51,187 nt of DNA, from assembly GCA_902491375.1 (NCBI GenBank), contig CABUHE010000013.1:1-51187 (forward strand), read 5' to 3'. Shown piece by piece: positions 7,937 through 17,421 of the stretch (position 1 is the stretch's first letter; every line of letters begins with the position of its first letter). The notes beneath the pieces are model-generated. The model searched no databases, was not told where the DNA came from, and saw only the letters and a program-made list of their open reading frames with translations. The position numbers were made by a program, and so were the translations under genes. Source of the stretch: an uncultured Prevotella sp. GTDB taxonomy: Bacteria; Bacteroidota; Bacteroidia; Bacteroidales; Bacteroidaceae.

Positions 7937-9076
7937 ATGAAAATAAACAGAATCAAAACTTTACTGACTGCTGCACTCCTATCACTCTGTGTCAGCGTAT
8001 CCGCCTACGATTTTACAGTTGACGGTTTATATTACAACATAGTGTCATTAGAAGACTTGACCTGTGAGATAACTTATAATTATAATGGAGACATACACAG
8101 TGGCCATTTTGTAATACCAGAAAAAGTCACTTACAATAATAAGACATTAACTGTGGTTGGAATTGATAGTTACGCTTTCCATCATTGGTCTGAATTGTCA
8201 AGTGTAACAATCCCAAATACTGTAACTTATATTGACTCTGAAGCTTTTGAGGAATGCGGAGCAATAACCAGCATCACAATCCCTAGCTCTGTGACATACA
8301 TTGGAAGAATGGCTTTTAATGAATGTAAAAGTTTAAATAATATTGTATTCGAAGATGGTGACAAGACATTAGAATGGGAATACTACTCCTACAATAACTG
8401 TGCTATTTTTGACGGTTGTCCAATAGACTCGCTCTACATAGGTAGAAATTTTAAATGTACAAATACAATAGAACCTTATGGACTATTTATGGATTCATCA
8501 GTAAAAAAACTTATAGTAGGAAATACAGTGACAGAAATTGAAAACTGTTCGTTTTTTAGATGCAGTAAGCTGAAGGAAATATCTTTAGGTAATTCTATAA
8601 CAACGATTGGTAAAAGTGCATTTTCTGATTGTGACAACCTGACTGAAATATCTTTACCTAATTCTGTAACAACGATTGGTCAATTCGCATTTTCTGATTG
8701 TGACAACATGACTGAAATATCCTTAGGCAAATCAGTAGCAGAAATTGGTTCTGGCGTATTATCAAAATGTGAAAACCTGACTACAATTTATTCGTTGAAT
8801 CCAACACCTCCAACTTTTGAAAGTTATGATTTTACGAACAAACAATATATTAACATGAACGTTTACGTAGCAAAAGGTTCATTAGCTGCATACCAGACAG
8901 CAGACGTTTGGAAAAATTTCTGGAATATACAAGAATATTCTCCTGAAACAGGAATAGAAAACATAACGGTTGACAACGGACAAGATAATAGGATATACGA
9001 CCTACAAGGACGCAAACTGGAGACACCCCAACACGGAATAAACATTATAAACGGAAAGAAAGTACTGATAAAGTAA
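7937..9076 (+). CDS. BspA-like leucine-rich-repeat surface protein
   Basis: The 379-residue protein has a signal peptide (hydrophobic stretch to SVSA, cleavage near residue 23). It then has repeats of the BspA/TpLRR type, such as LTEISLPNSVTTIGQFAFSD, roughly residues 55-290. An intervening stretch without clear repeats lies near 135-200. The C-terminal 35 residues contain YDLQGRKL and a GINIINGKKVLIK-like tail, common in Prevotella secreted proteins and reminiscent of a short type IX sorting signal. BspA proteins bind host or matrix components. Between the upstream RNA's terminator and the start lies a small hairpin (7865-7871 with 7884-7890). I see no separate promoter there, so read-through from the RNA is possible. 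Confidence 0.88.
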   Translation: MKINRIKTLLTAALLSLCVSVSAYDFTVDGLYYNIVSLEDLTCEITYNYNGDIHSGHFVIPEKVTYNNKTLTVVGIDSYAFHHWSELSSVTIPNTVTYIDSEAFEECGAITSITIPSSVTYIGRMAFNECKSLNNIVFEDGDKTLEWEYYSYNNCAIFDGCPIDSLYIGRNFKCTNTIEPYGLFMDSSVKKLIVGNTVTEIENCSFFRCSKLKEISLGNSITTIGKSAFSDCDNLTEISLPNSVTTIGQFAFSDCDNMTEISLGKSVAEIGSGVLSKCENLTTIYSLNPTPPTFESYDFTNKQYINMNVYVAKGSLAAYQTADVWKNFWNIQEYSPETGIENITVDNGQDNRIYDLQGRKLETPQHGINIINGKKVLIK

Positions 9077-9107
9077 GTATTCTTTATTCATAAGTGATTA
9101 AACTAAA

Positions 9108-9151
9108 CACCCACGTTTATGCGGATTTCATATTCAGCATGGACGTGGGTG
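9108..9151. terminator. Terminator hairpin after the LRR gene
   Basis: CACCCACGT at 9108-9116 pairs with ACGTGGGTG at 9143-9151, between two convergent genes. The following bases are A/T-rich but hold no long T-run. Confidence 0.6.
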
Positions 9152-9208
9152 AATTAATACATGCACATTAACCTTCAAGCTATAAAACCCGCAAAACGCG
9201 GGGCGCAA

Positions 9209-9592
9209 TCAGTCATCCATCCAGAAAAGGCTGTTTCTGATTGTGGATTTGATTTTCTCCACATAATCCGGATGCCTTAAAGTTTCAATACATTCAGCCT
9301 TTGTTCCACAGAAAATAAGAGTTGACATTCGGGCTCCGCCATTTAACAACCCATATAAATCAATATAACGCTTGTCAACATCCGCTCCATCAAAGTTGCC
9401 AATCGAGCATACAGCCAAGCCCCATTTAGTTATATCAAGCTTTCCGGACTTGTCTTCAAAGGTGACCGCCACTTTTTCAAACAGTCCCTTTTCAGGAACT
9501 TCAGCTTCAACCTGTGAAACCAATAACATTACCGCATCGCATATATCCTCGGTCATCGCCTCAACATATACTTCGTCACTCGAGCCATACAT
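9209..9592 (-). CDS. Hypothetical protein, 127 residues
   Basis: I do not recognise this protein. It is acidic and soluble, with no signal peptide. An N-terminal helical part (EAMTEDICDAVMLLVSQVEA) is followed by alternating strands and helices, ending in a short FWMDD tail. The size and charge recall small immunity-type proteins or domains of unknown function, but nothing visible supports a function. It stands alone between the LRR gene and the nuo terminator, with AT-rich flanks. Confidence 0.6.
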   Translation of the reverse strand: MYGSSDEVYVEAMTEDICDAVMLLVSQVEAEVPEKGLFEKVAVTFEDKSGKLDITKWGLAVCSIGNFDGADVDKRYIDLYGLLNGGARMSTLIFCGTKAECIETLRHPDYVEKIKSTIRNSLFWMDD

Positions 9593-9723
9593 GATTATAA
9601 ATTTAAAATTAACAATTTAACATAATAAAAAAGAAGCAGATCGTTTACAGTTTCATAAAACGATGACTGACAGATAACCGCCACAGAATAATATCAGCAA
9701 GAAGTACAAACAAATAAAAAACA

Positions 9724-9753
9724 GGGCAGACAAGAAGAACACCTTGTCTGCCC
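9724..9753 (-). terminator. Terminator of the nuo operon
   Basis: GGGCAGACAAG at 9724-9734 pairs with CTTGTCTGCCC at 9743-9753. Read on the minus strand it is followed by TGTTTTTTATTTG. It lies 27 bp past the nuoN stop, a standard intrinsic terminator. Confidence 0.9.
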
Positions 9754-9779
9754 GCCATATGAGTTAAAGCCGGTAATAA

Positions 9780-11216
9780 TTACGCAGCCATGTGAATCCA
9801 ATCATAGAAGAAGCTGCATACTCCGAAGAGGAGAACACCTGCCGTACAGATTGCAAGGGCAAGCTTAGTGTTGCAATCGCTCTTGAATGTAGGCAACGGA
9901 TTCTCTGAACTCTTGATGTACATTGCCTTGACAATAAGCAGATAGTAGTAAAGACTGATTACTGTATTAACCAAAGCGATGAACACTACAAGATAAGTAA
10001 GCGGAGAACCCTCATGAGCAGCTGCCATGAATACGAAGAACTTACTGAACATACCTGCAAACGGCGGAATGCCGGCAAGTGAGAACAGCGCGAACGTCAT
10101 AAGCAGAGACAGCTTCGGGTTGGTTGTATAGAAACCATTGTATGCATCCATATCAGTAATGCCGTTGTTGTTTTCCTCTACAACACTGATTACAGAGAAT
10201 ACTGCGAGGTTAGCGACAACATAAACAAGCACATAGTATGACAAAGCTGCAACTCCCATTGTGCTGTCGCCGATAACTGCAAGCATTATATATCCGGCCT
10301 GAGAGATAGAGCTGAACGCCATGAAGCGCTTGAGATCTTTCTGACGGATAGCAAAGAGGTTACCGACAGTGATTGTAAGAACAACGAGTATATAAAGTAC
10401 ATGAATCCAATACTCTGTAAGCGGAGCAAACACCTTAATCAAAATAGTCATAAGTGTGAAGGCCGCAGCACCTTTTGATACAACACTGAGATAACCAGTT
10501 ACAGTTGTAGGAGCACCCTGGTAAGTATCGGCAGTCCAGAAGTGGAACGGAACAAGACTGATCTTGAAGCCGAGTCCGCTGAAGAAGAATACCATACCCA
10601 TAATGGCCATAGTAAGATTCTCTTTTCCTGAAAGAACTACTGCAACATCATCAAAGTATAGTGTGCCGGCTGCACCGTAAATGAACGAGATGCCATAAAG
10701 CATCACACCACTTGAGAAAGTTGCGGTAAGAATAAACTTAGCTGCACCCTCAGCTGAATTGTGGCGGTATTTGTCGAGAGCAACGAGGCATGCCATAGGT
10801 ACTGATGCCATTTCAAGTCCGAGGAAGAACATAAGGAAATGGCCTGCGCTCATCATCATGTTCATACCGAGCAGGGTTGAAACAACAAGCATGTAGAACT
10901 CACCTTCCTTGAAACTTGTATCAGGACGGCTGAGCCATTTGCGGCTCTGTATAACCACAATAAGCGTACCGGCAGCAAGAATTGTCTTCATCACATTGAC
11001 TGCGGCAGAAGTTACATACATTCCTCCAAATGCCGTAGTAGGCTCCTGCGGAACAGCCGAAACAACCACCTGTACAAGCATCAACAGGCAAACCAGCGGA
11101 TTGAACCACTTGCGGTCACCCTTGCGCGACGAAGCGAAGTCGGCAATGAAGACTACAATTAGGATAGCCATCAGTGTGGCTTCCGGTATCATGTTTAAAA
11201 ATTGACTGTAATTCAT
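9780..11216 (-). CDS. nuoN: NADH-quinone oxidoreductase subunit N
   Basis: NuoN is one of the antiporter-like proton-pumping membrane subunits of complex I. The 478 residues form many transmembrane helices. The central region has the family pattern GLGFKISLVPFHFWTADTYQ around residues 210-230, including the lysine and histidine used in proton transfer. The block FMAFSSISQAGYIMLAVIG also fits. It is the last gene of the operon, 79 bp after nuoM, with an intercistronic hairpin in that gap. Confidence 0.96.
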   Translation of the reverse strand: MNYSQFLNMIPEATLMAILIVVFIADFASSRKGDRKWFNPLVCLLMLVQVVVSAVPQEPTTAFGGMYVTSAAVNVMKTILAAGTLIVVIQSRKWLSRPDTSFKEGEFYMLVVSTLLGMNMMMSAGHFLMFFLGLEMASVPMACLVALDKYRHNSAEGAAKFILTATFSSGVMLYGISFIYGAAGTLYFDDVAVVLSGKENLTMAIMGMVFFFSGLGFKISLVPFHFWTADTYQGAPTTVTGYLSVVSKGAAAFTLMTILIKVFAPLTEYWIHVLYILVVLTITVGNLFAIRQKDLKRFMAFSSISQAGYIMLAVIGDSTMGVAALSYYVLVYVVANLAVFSVISVVEENNNGITDMDAYNGFYTTNPKLSLLMTFALFSLAGIPPFAGMFSKFFVFMAAAHEGSPLTYLVVFIALVNTVISLYYYLLIVKAMYIKSSENPLPTFKSDCNTKLALAICTAGVLLFGVCSFFYDWIHMAA

Positions 11217-11233
11217 TGTTATGCTTTTTAGTT

Positions 11234-11287
11234 GACAGCGGTCAGATTAACAATCACGTAACGCAAAATGTTTTCAGACCGCCTGTC
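11234..11287 (-). other. Intercistronic hairpin between nuoM and nuoN
   Basis: GACAGCGGTC (11234-11243) pairs with GACCGCCTGTC (11277-11287) with one bulged base. No T-run follows, so it is more likely an RNA-stability or processing element than a terminator. Confidence 0.45.
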
Positions 11288-11295
11288 TGCTGTTA

Positions 11296-12801
11296 TCATA
11301 TTGCCGCAATAGCTGAAACATTATTAATATGGTCGATGATCGGAACCAACGCATCACCGATAACCTCACTTGCCCAAAGCGGAGCAATACCGAGGCCGGC
11401 CACACAGAAGATGAGGCAGCAAACGGCAACTCGCTCGTCCCAAGTTGCATCGGTCAGAGTCTCGTAATGCGGATCAGCAACCTTGCCATACAATATCTTG
11501 CCGACAACACGCAGAATATAAACTGCTGTTACGACTATACTTGTACATGCAATAATGGTAGCTGTACGGTGGAACATGTCATTGTTAGAGAATGAACCAA
11601 CAAAGATCGTCATCTCAGCAACGAAGCCTGAGAAGCCAGGCAAACCGAGGTTAGCCAAACCCGCAATGACATAACCGACACTGAGGAACGGCATGATCTT
11701 CATCAGACCACCGAGCTTACGCACGTCACGAGTGTGTGTACGGCCGTAAATCATACCGATAAGGGCGAAGAACAAGGCCGTCATCAATCCGTGAGAAAGC
11801 ATCTGAAGAATCGCGCCTGTGCAGGCTGTCTTTGTCATCATAAGCAAAGCAAAGAGTACAAGACCGCAGTGTGAAACTGAAGAATATGCGTTGATATACT
11901 TCAAGTCTGTCTGTACACATGCAGACAAAGCACCATAAACTACAGAGATTGTAGTCAGAATAAGGAATATCCAAGACAGTTCGTGAGCAGCCTCAGGCAG
12001 GAGGAACATTGCAATACGGAAGCATCCGTAACCTCCAAGTTTCATAAGCACACCAGCGTGAAGCATTGACACAGCTGTAGGCGCTGAAGCATGACCGTCA
12101 GGGCTCCATGTGTGGAACGGAAACAGAGCGCCAAGCACACCGAAACCGATAAACACGAACGGGAAGAATACCTTCTGGATTTCAACTGGAATATTATGCA
12201 GCTGAGCAATCTCAAGTACGTTCATCGTTGTAGCTCCACTGCCGAAATAAATTCCAAGGATACCGAGAATAAGCAGAGCTGAACCACCCATAAGCATAAG
12301 GGTAAGTTTCATTGCTGAATATTCTTTGTGACCACTACCCCAAACACCGATAAGCAGATACATAGGGATAAGAGCAACCTCATAGAACATGAACATTGTG
12401 AACATATCGATGCTGATGAAGAATCCGTAAACACCGGTGCTCAACAATGTAAACCAAAGGAAATACTCTTTTGTAAGAGGTTTCAGCTGCCATGAAGCAA
12501 ATGTTCCTGTAAATACAATGATACTTGACAAAAGCAGCATTACAACAGAAATTCCGTCAACACCTACTGCATATTCAATATGCAAAGGCTCAAACCATGG
12601 AATACTGTAAGTGAAAAGCATCTCGTCGGTATTGCCACCGGCACGCATCTGTATGAACGTAACTGTCAACCAGATTGACAAGAGCAACAGGCAAGATGCA
12701 CCCGTTACCATAACACCACGCACCTGATTGAGATTTCTTGCCAGCCAAAGGCCAAGCAACATCAGTGCGGGAATCAATACGAATAAACTTAATATACTCA
12801 T
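11296..12801 (-). CDS. nuoM: NADH-quinone oxidoreductase subunit M
   Basis: NuoM is the second antiporter-like subunit of complex I, with 501 residues and about fourteen hydrophobic segments. Typical blocks are FMFYEVALIPMYLLIGVWGS near residue 140, FPFHTWSPDGHASAPTAVSM near 225, and the SSVSHCGLVLFALLMM stretch near 310. The glutamate in YEVALIP is the conserved proton-channel residue. The start lies 15 bp after the nuoL stop. No truncation is seen. Confidence 0.97.
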   Translation of the reverse strand: MSILSLFVLIPALMLLGLWLARNLNQVRGVMVTGASCLLLLSIWLTVTFIQMRAGGNTDEMLFTYSIPWFEPLHIEYAVGVDGISVVMLLLSSIIVFTGTFASWQLKPLTKEYFLWFTLLSTGVYGFFISIDMFTMFMFYEVALIPMYLLIGVWGSGHKEYSAMKLTLMLMGGSALLILGILGIYFGSGATTMNVLEIAQLHNIPVEIQKVFFPFVFIGFGVLGALFPFHTWSPDGHASAPTAVSMLHAGVLMKLGGYGCFRIAMFLLPEAAHELSWIFLILTTISVVYGALSACVQTDLKYINAYSSVSHCGLVLFALLMMTKTACTGAILQMLSHGLMTALFFALIGMIYGRTHTRDVRKLGGLMKIMPFLSVGYVIAGLANLGLPGFSGFVAEMTIFVGSFSNNDMFHRTATIIACTSIVVTAVYILRVVGKILYGKVADPHYETLTDATWDERVAVCCLIFCVAGLGIAPLWASEVIGDALVPIIDHINNVSAIAAI

Positions 12802-12816
12802 TTTACCGGTTTTCTT

Positions 12817-14805
12817 TTATAGACAAATACATATCAGGACTAACGCAATCGTTCCTGTAAGGAACCATACCGCATACTGACGGACGTCACCACTCTGCCA
12901 TCCGCGGATGCTCTCACCACCTTCGTTGGCTCCCCATGCCATAAAGTTCATTGCTCCGTCAACTACATGACGGTCAAACCATGCCAATGGACGGCTTACA
13001 CAACGGAAGATAATCTTATGAGTTACAAACATCCAAACCTCGTCAAGGTAGAAGCGGCGGTAAGCAGCCTGATGCAGACGCGGGAACTTTCTTGCCAGCA
13101 TGTCGGCAACCGGTGTTTCTTCACCTTTATACATATAAGTAGCCAAAGCAATACCGCAAATAGCAAGAATTGTACTTGAAGCTGCTACTGCCCAATTTAT
13201 ATGTGTGCCGAAAGCGATGCCGTTTGCTGAAACGAACTCACCGAATTCAAATACATGTAATGTTCCGAAAATACCGACAAGCATTGTTATGGCAGACAGA
13301 ACGATAAGAGGTATTGTCATAGTCGCAGGTGCCTCATGAGGCTCGTGTGCACCTTCTGCCTTATGAGTCTCATAATAGCTCTTGCCCCAGAAGATTGAGT
13401 AATACAGACGGAACATGTAGAATGCTGTCATTGCGGCAATCAGGCTCATGATTACACCCATTACCGGAGAATAATTGTAGCAAGCTACAAGAATCTCATC
13501 CTTTGAGCAGAAACCTGAGAAGAACGGAATACCTGCAATAGCAAGACATGAAATAAGGAATGTCCAGTGAGTAATCGGCATGTATTTACGCAGACCACCC
13601 ATATACATCTTCTCATTTGAATGTACAGCATGAATAATACAACCTGCACCAAGGAACAGGCAGGCCTTGAACATCGCATGAGTAAACAGATGGTACATTC
13701 CGGCCATATAGCCAAGACCGTTAGCATCTGCATATTCCTCAGTCATGGCAACCTTACCGAGACCTGCATCTGGCATGCAGACTCCAAGAGCCACAAGCAT
13801 GAAGCCAATCTGTGAAATTGTAGAGAAGGCAAGAACACGCTTAATATCGCTCTGACAGCATGCAACTGCCGCAGCATAGAACGCCGTGAATGCAGCAATG
13901 TATGCAACCCAATGAAGAGCCTGCGGAGCAAACTCAATAAACAATGGGAAAAGGCTTGCAACTAGATAAACACCGGCAACCACCATTGTAGCAGCGTGGA
14001 TCAAAGCACTGACAGGTGTAGGACCTTCCATTGCATCCGGCAGCCAAATGTGCAACGGGAACATCGCACTCTTACCGGCACCACCAATGAACATCAGGAA
14101 CAATGCAGTAGGCATAATCCAGCTAGCATGCTGAAGTGCACCCATCTGAGCCGGTGCCATCGCTGTAAGATCATAATTGAATGTTCCTACATAAAAGCTG
14201 TAGAACAGAATACCGATGAGGAAGAACAAATCGGCAAAACGTGTAACAATAAACGCCTTCTTTGAAGCGGCAACAGCTGCATGCAACGGATAATAGAAAC
14301 CGATAAGTAAATATGAGCTGACACCCACAAGCTCCCAGAAAAGATACATCTGGAAGATGTTTGTAGCCACAACAAGTCCCAGCATTGACATTGTGAAGAG
14401 GCTAAGGAAAGCGTAATAACGCTGGAAGCCCTTCTCTCCGTGCATATAACCGAACGAGTAAATATGCACCATGAAGCTGACCGTTGAAATTACGATAAGC
14501 ATCATAGCGGAAATCGGAGTCAAACGGAAGCCTATATTAAATGTAAGAAGCTCTGAGAACTTCAGCCAAGTAATATCAAATACTGTCACCGTAGGATAAA
14601 GACCGGTGGCTGCATCCCTTCCCTGTACAAGGAAATACTCAAATGATGTGTAATAACACAACACTGTCACAATTGCCAACGAGCACGTTCCAATCAAGCC
14701 TGCGATTTTATGGGACATTTTCATTCCCGCCAGTCCAAGCAGAATAAACGTGAGAGCAGGCAACAAGAGTATTAAAAATACAAAACTATAGTCCATAACA
14801 CACAT
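12817..14805 (-). CDS. nuoL: NADH-quinone oxidoreductase subunit L
   Basis: NuoL is the distal antiporter-like subunit of complex I, here 662 residues. It carries LFWELVGVSSYLLIGFYY near residue 130, AMFPLHIWLPDAMEGPTPVS near 240, and AFSTISQIGFMLVALGV near 320. The C-terminal part has a long amphipathic region that would correspond to the lateral helix. The first start overlaps the nuoK stop by one base (TAATG); a second methionine three residues on (MDYSFVF) is also possible. Confidence 0.97.
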   Translation of the reverse strand: MCVMDYSFVFLILLLPALTFILLGLAGMKMSHKIAGLIGTCSLAIVTVLCYYTSFEYFLVQGRDAATGLYPTVTVFDITWLKFSELLTFNIGFRLTPISAMMLIVISTVSFMVHIYSFGYMHGEKGFQRYYAFLSLFTMSMLGLVVATNIFQMYLFWELVGVSSYLLIGFYYPLHAAVAASKKAFIVTRFADLFFLIGILFYSFYVGTFNYDLTAMAPAQMGALQHASWIMPTALFLMFIGGAGKSAMFPLHIWLPDAMEGPTPVSALIHAATMVVAGVYLVASLFPLFIEFAPQALHWVAYIAAFTAFYAAAVACCQSDIKRVLAFSTISQIGFMLVALGVCMPDAGLGKVAMTEEYADANGLGYMAGMYHLFTHAMFKACLFLGAGCIIHAVHSNEKMYMGGLRKYMPITHWTFLISCLAIAGIPFFSGFCSKDEILVACYNYSPVMGVIMSLIAAMTAFYMFRLYYSIFWGKSYYETHKAEGAHEPHEAPATMTIPLIVLSAITMLVGIFGTLHVFEFGEFVSANGIAFGTHINWAVAASSTILAICGIALATYMYKGEETPVADMLARKFPRLHQAAYRRFYLDEVWMFVTHKIIFRCVSRPLAWFDRHVVDGAMNFMAWGANEGGESIRGWQSGDVRQYAVWFLTGTIALVLICICL

Positions 14806-15113
14806 TAATTTTTCATGTTTTCAATACTGTTCACCTGGTCACTGTGGAAATTGCGGTAAACATTAATAATAATAGCCACGGCTACAGCAGTCTCGGCTGC
14901 ACTTACACCAATGCTGAACAGTGTGAAGAAGAAACCTTCAAACTCTCCAGGGAAGAGCAGGCGGTTGAAAGCCGCGAAGTTAATATCGACAGAGTTGAGT
15001 ATCAACTCAATTGAAATCAGCATGGCAATCAGGTTGCGTCTTGTTACGAAACCGAACACGCCGATAAAGAACAGCAGTGCCGAAAGCACAAAGAAAAATT
15101 CAACTGGTACCAT
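14805..15113 (-). CDS. nuoK: NADH-quinone oxidoreductase subunit K
   Basis: NuoK is a three-helix membrane subunit; the 102 residues match the normal length. The segment GVFGFVTRRNLIAMLISIELILNSVDINF holds the two conserved glutamate-region helices used in proton transfer, with AAETAVAVAIIINVYR at the end. The gene starts 6 bp after the nuoJ stop and is coupled to nuoL. Confidence 0.96.
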   Translation of the reverse strand: MVPVEFFFVLSALLFFIGVFGFVTRRNLIAMLISIELILNSVDINFAAFNRLLFPGEFEGFFFTLFSIGVSAAETAVAVAIIINVYRNFHSDQVNSIENMKN

Positions 15114-15119
15114 ACTTTA

Positions 15120-15638
15120 TTACTCCTTTCTCGATATTACGATTCCACCAATGATACATGCCAAAAGGAATACAGAGATAAACTCGAATGGCAGAACATA
15201 CTGATACTTATCAGCACCCATAAGAGTCTTACCGATTACATTCATAGGAACTTCGGCATCAGCCATCTGCATTGACATGTCAATAAACTTATTCTTGAAA
15301 AACACTGCCACAACCGTAACAAGTCCGATAAGAGTTATCAATGCGCCAAATGCGACACGACTACCCTTGAAACGCTCAACAAGACCTTGAAGAGTGCGCT
15401 TGCTTACAAGCTGGATAGCGAAGATGTAGATCATAGTTATACCTCCTGCGTAAACACTTATCTGAGCTGCACCCAGGAAAGTATAGTCAAGCAGGAAATA
15501 CAAACCTGCAACACCTAAGAGAACGAACAACAGGAAAGTGGCCGCTCTCATTATTCTCTTAGTCATCACACACATAACGGCAGAGCCAAGTATGACAACA
15601 GCAAGAATCACAAACATTACCATATTAGCCATATTCAC
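15120..15638 (-). CDS. nuoJ: NADH-quinone oxidoreductase subunit J
   Basis: NuoJ is a membrane subunit of about five helices; 172 residues is normal for the family. The segment FLLDYTFLGAAQISVYAGGITMIYIFAIQL contains the conserved helix that bends during turnover. It follows nuoI by 11 bp and precedes nuoK by 6 bp. Confidence 0.95.
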   Translation of the reverse strand: MNMANMVMFVILAVVILGSAVMCVMTKRIMRAATFLLFVLLGVAGLYFLLDYTFLGAAQISVYAGGITMIYIFAIQLVSKRTLQGLVERFKGSRVAFGALITLIGLVTVVAVFFKNKFIDMSMQMADAEVPMNVIGKTLMGADKYQYVLPFEFISVFLLACIIGGIVISRKE

Positions 15639-15649
15639 GTTCTCCTTAA

Positions 15650-16195
15650 TTATTTAATACCTGTATTGAATTTGCCAATCTCCAGAGGAGCACCGCCATC
15701 TGTCAGATTAGGCAGCGGAGTTTCAAACTTCTCCTTGTTAAGGTGCTGTACAAGACTGCCACGACTGAACGTAGCGTTCTCGAAATCATTGACAAACTTG
15801 ATGGCATCGTGAGGACAAGCGTTGACGCACAACTCACAGAACATGCACTCACCAAGGTCATAGATATAATCATCAAGGACACGTTTCTTTTTACCGTCCT
15901 CTGTCTCGATAGTCTTCTGCACTACCTTAATCGTACCGTTAGGACAAGCCATCTCGCAAAGCTTGCAGGCAATACATTTATTATTGCCTTCAGCGTCTTG
16001 CGGCATGATAAGTCTGCCACGGTGACGTGACGCAACATGCAAAGTGGTCTTTCTGTTCTCCGGATACTGCTCGGTAACTTTCTTCGTGAGATATTCACGG
16101 AAAGTAACACCAAGTCCCGTAGCCAAAGACTTTATGCCATCTTTGATTCCGCCAAAATATGATTTATTATTTTCTTCCATCTTAAATGACTTCAA
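15650..16195 (-). CDS. nuoI: NADH-quinone oxidoreductase subunit I (two 4Fe-4S clusters)
   Basis: NuoI is a peripheral-arm iron-sulfur subunit that carries electrons toward NuoB. Two complete CxxCxxCxxxCP motifs are visible, CIACKLCEMACP near residues 75-86 and CMFCELCVNACP near 118-129. At 181 residues it has the usual size. Methionine 6 (MEENNKSYFGG) is an equally good start. In a complex without NuoEFG this subunit lies close to the unknown electron entry point. Confidence 0.96.
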   Translation of the reverse strand: MKSFKMEENNKSYFGGIKDGIKSLATGLGVTFREYLTKKVTEQYPENRKTTLHVASRHRGRLIMPQDAEGNNKCIACKLCEMACPNGTIKVVQKTIETEDGKKKRVLDDYIYDLGECMFCELCVNACPHDAIKFVNDFENATFSRGSLVQHLNKEKFETPLPNLTDGGAPLEIGKFNTGIK

Positions 16196-16216
16196 TCTTT
16201 AAGTTCATAATATCTC

Positions 16217-17299
16217 TTAGAAATGCCAACCAAGAGCAACGACAATTGTCATCAGCACTAGATTGAGCAAGCTCAACGGCATAAGATACTTCCACTCAAG
16301 CTTAAGTATCTGGTCGATACGCAAACGAGGATAAGTCCACTTAATCCAAAGCAGAATCCAGATAAGGAAGAATGTCTTAACCAGGAACCAAACAATGCCT
16401 GGAATATAGTCCATAACAGTATTGAAACCGTCAAGACCTGCAATGTGCAGCGGCATCCAACCACCGAGGAATACGGTTGCAGCCACACCGGCAATGATGA
16501 ACATGTTAAGATACTCAGCCAAATAGAAGAAGCCGAAGCCCATACCTGAATACTCTGTGTGGTAACCGGCTGTAAGCTCACTCTCAGCCTCAGCCAAGTC
16601 AAACGGGCCACGGTTGGCCTCTGCGTTACCAGCTACAAGGAATACGAGGAATGCTATTATTGCCGGAATATGTCCCTTGAATATCAGCCATCCGTCATTC
16701 TGCGCCTCTACAATGCCAGAAAGGCTCATAGTACCTGTAAGAGCTACTGCTGAAATAAGGCAGAGGCACAATGACATTTCATAAGAAATCATCTGAACAG
16801 CGCCACGCATAGCTGAAACGACAGAATACTTGTTGTTTGAGCCCCAACCAGCGAGGAAGATACCAACGACACCAATACTTGAAATTGCTGTCAGAAGGAA
16901 TACGCCAACATTGAAGTCGAGAATCTCGGCACCCTTGTTCCAAGGCATGAAGGCAAATGCGCCAACACTACCTATTATGACAAGGAACGGTGCGATGGCA
17001 TACAAGAGCTTGTCCGCCTTATCCACAGGGAAGATCTCCTTGATAAGCATCTTCAGCACATCAGCAAATACCTGGAAGATACCCCACTTACCGACACGCA
17101 TAGGGCCGAGACGGCACTGGAAGAAAGCGCAGACCTTACGTTCCATATATATAAGTACGATTGCCAGCATGGCATAAGCTACCAAGATAAGCAGGCCGAC
17201 AATGACGCACTCTATCAGGATTGACCAAAAGTTGCCTAATCCCAAGGTATCCCTGAGCAGGCTGTCAAACCACGTTGTTACTATACTAAAATCGAACAC
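16217..17299 (-). CDS. nuoH: NADH-quinone oxidoreductase subunit H
   Basis: NuoH is the membrane subunit at the quinone-binding junction. The 360-residue protein has the key family loops: MERKVCAFFQCRLGPMRVGKWGIFQ near residue 50 and NRGPFDLAEAESELTAGYHTEYSG near 225. The latter contains the glutamates lining the quinone channel. It lies 122 bp after nuoCD, the widest gap in the operon, and 21 bp before nuoI. Confidence 0.97.
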   Translation of the reverse strand: MFDFSIVTTWFDSLLRDTLGLGNFWSILIECVIVGLLILVAYAMLAIVLIYMERKVCAFFQCRLGPMRVGKWGIFQVFADVLKMLIKEIFPVDKADKLLYAIAPFLVIIGSVGAFAFMPWNKGAEILDFNVGVFLLTAISSIGVVGIFLAGWGSNNKYSVVSAMRGAVQMISYEMSLCLCLISAVALTGTMSLSGIVEAQNDGWLIFKGHIPAIIAFLVFLVAGNAEANRGPFDLAEAESELTAGYHTEYSGMGFGFFYLAEYLNMFIIAGVAATVFLGGWMPLHIAGLDGFNTVMDYIPGIVWFLVKTFFLIWILLWIKWTYPRLRIDQILKLEWKYLMPLSLLNLVLMTIVVALGWHF

Positions 17300-17339
17300 T
17301 TTTCTAAAGTTTAAGTTTTATCAATCTGAAGAGTCGCTT

Positions 17340-17410
17340 GAGGTGTTACAGCTTTGCATATCTATAGACGGCTGTTCCGCTGTCTGTCTATGCGATTACC
17401 TTACAACCTC
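17340..17410 (-). other. Structured intercistronic region between nuoCD and nuoH
   Basis: The 122-bp gap holds a nested fold: GAGGT (17340-17344) with ACCTC (17406-17410), GCATA with TATGC (about 17357-17394), and an inner GACGGC/GCTGTC stem around TGTTCC. No T-run follows on the minus strand. It could adjust the relative stability of the two halves of the transcript. Confidence 0.4.
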
Positions 17411-17421
17411 TACTTCTCCAA

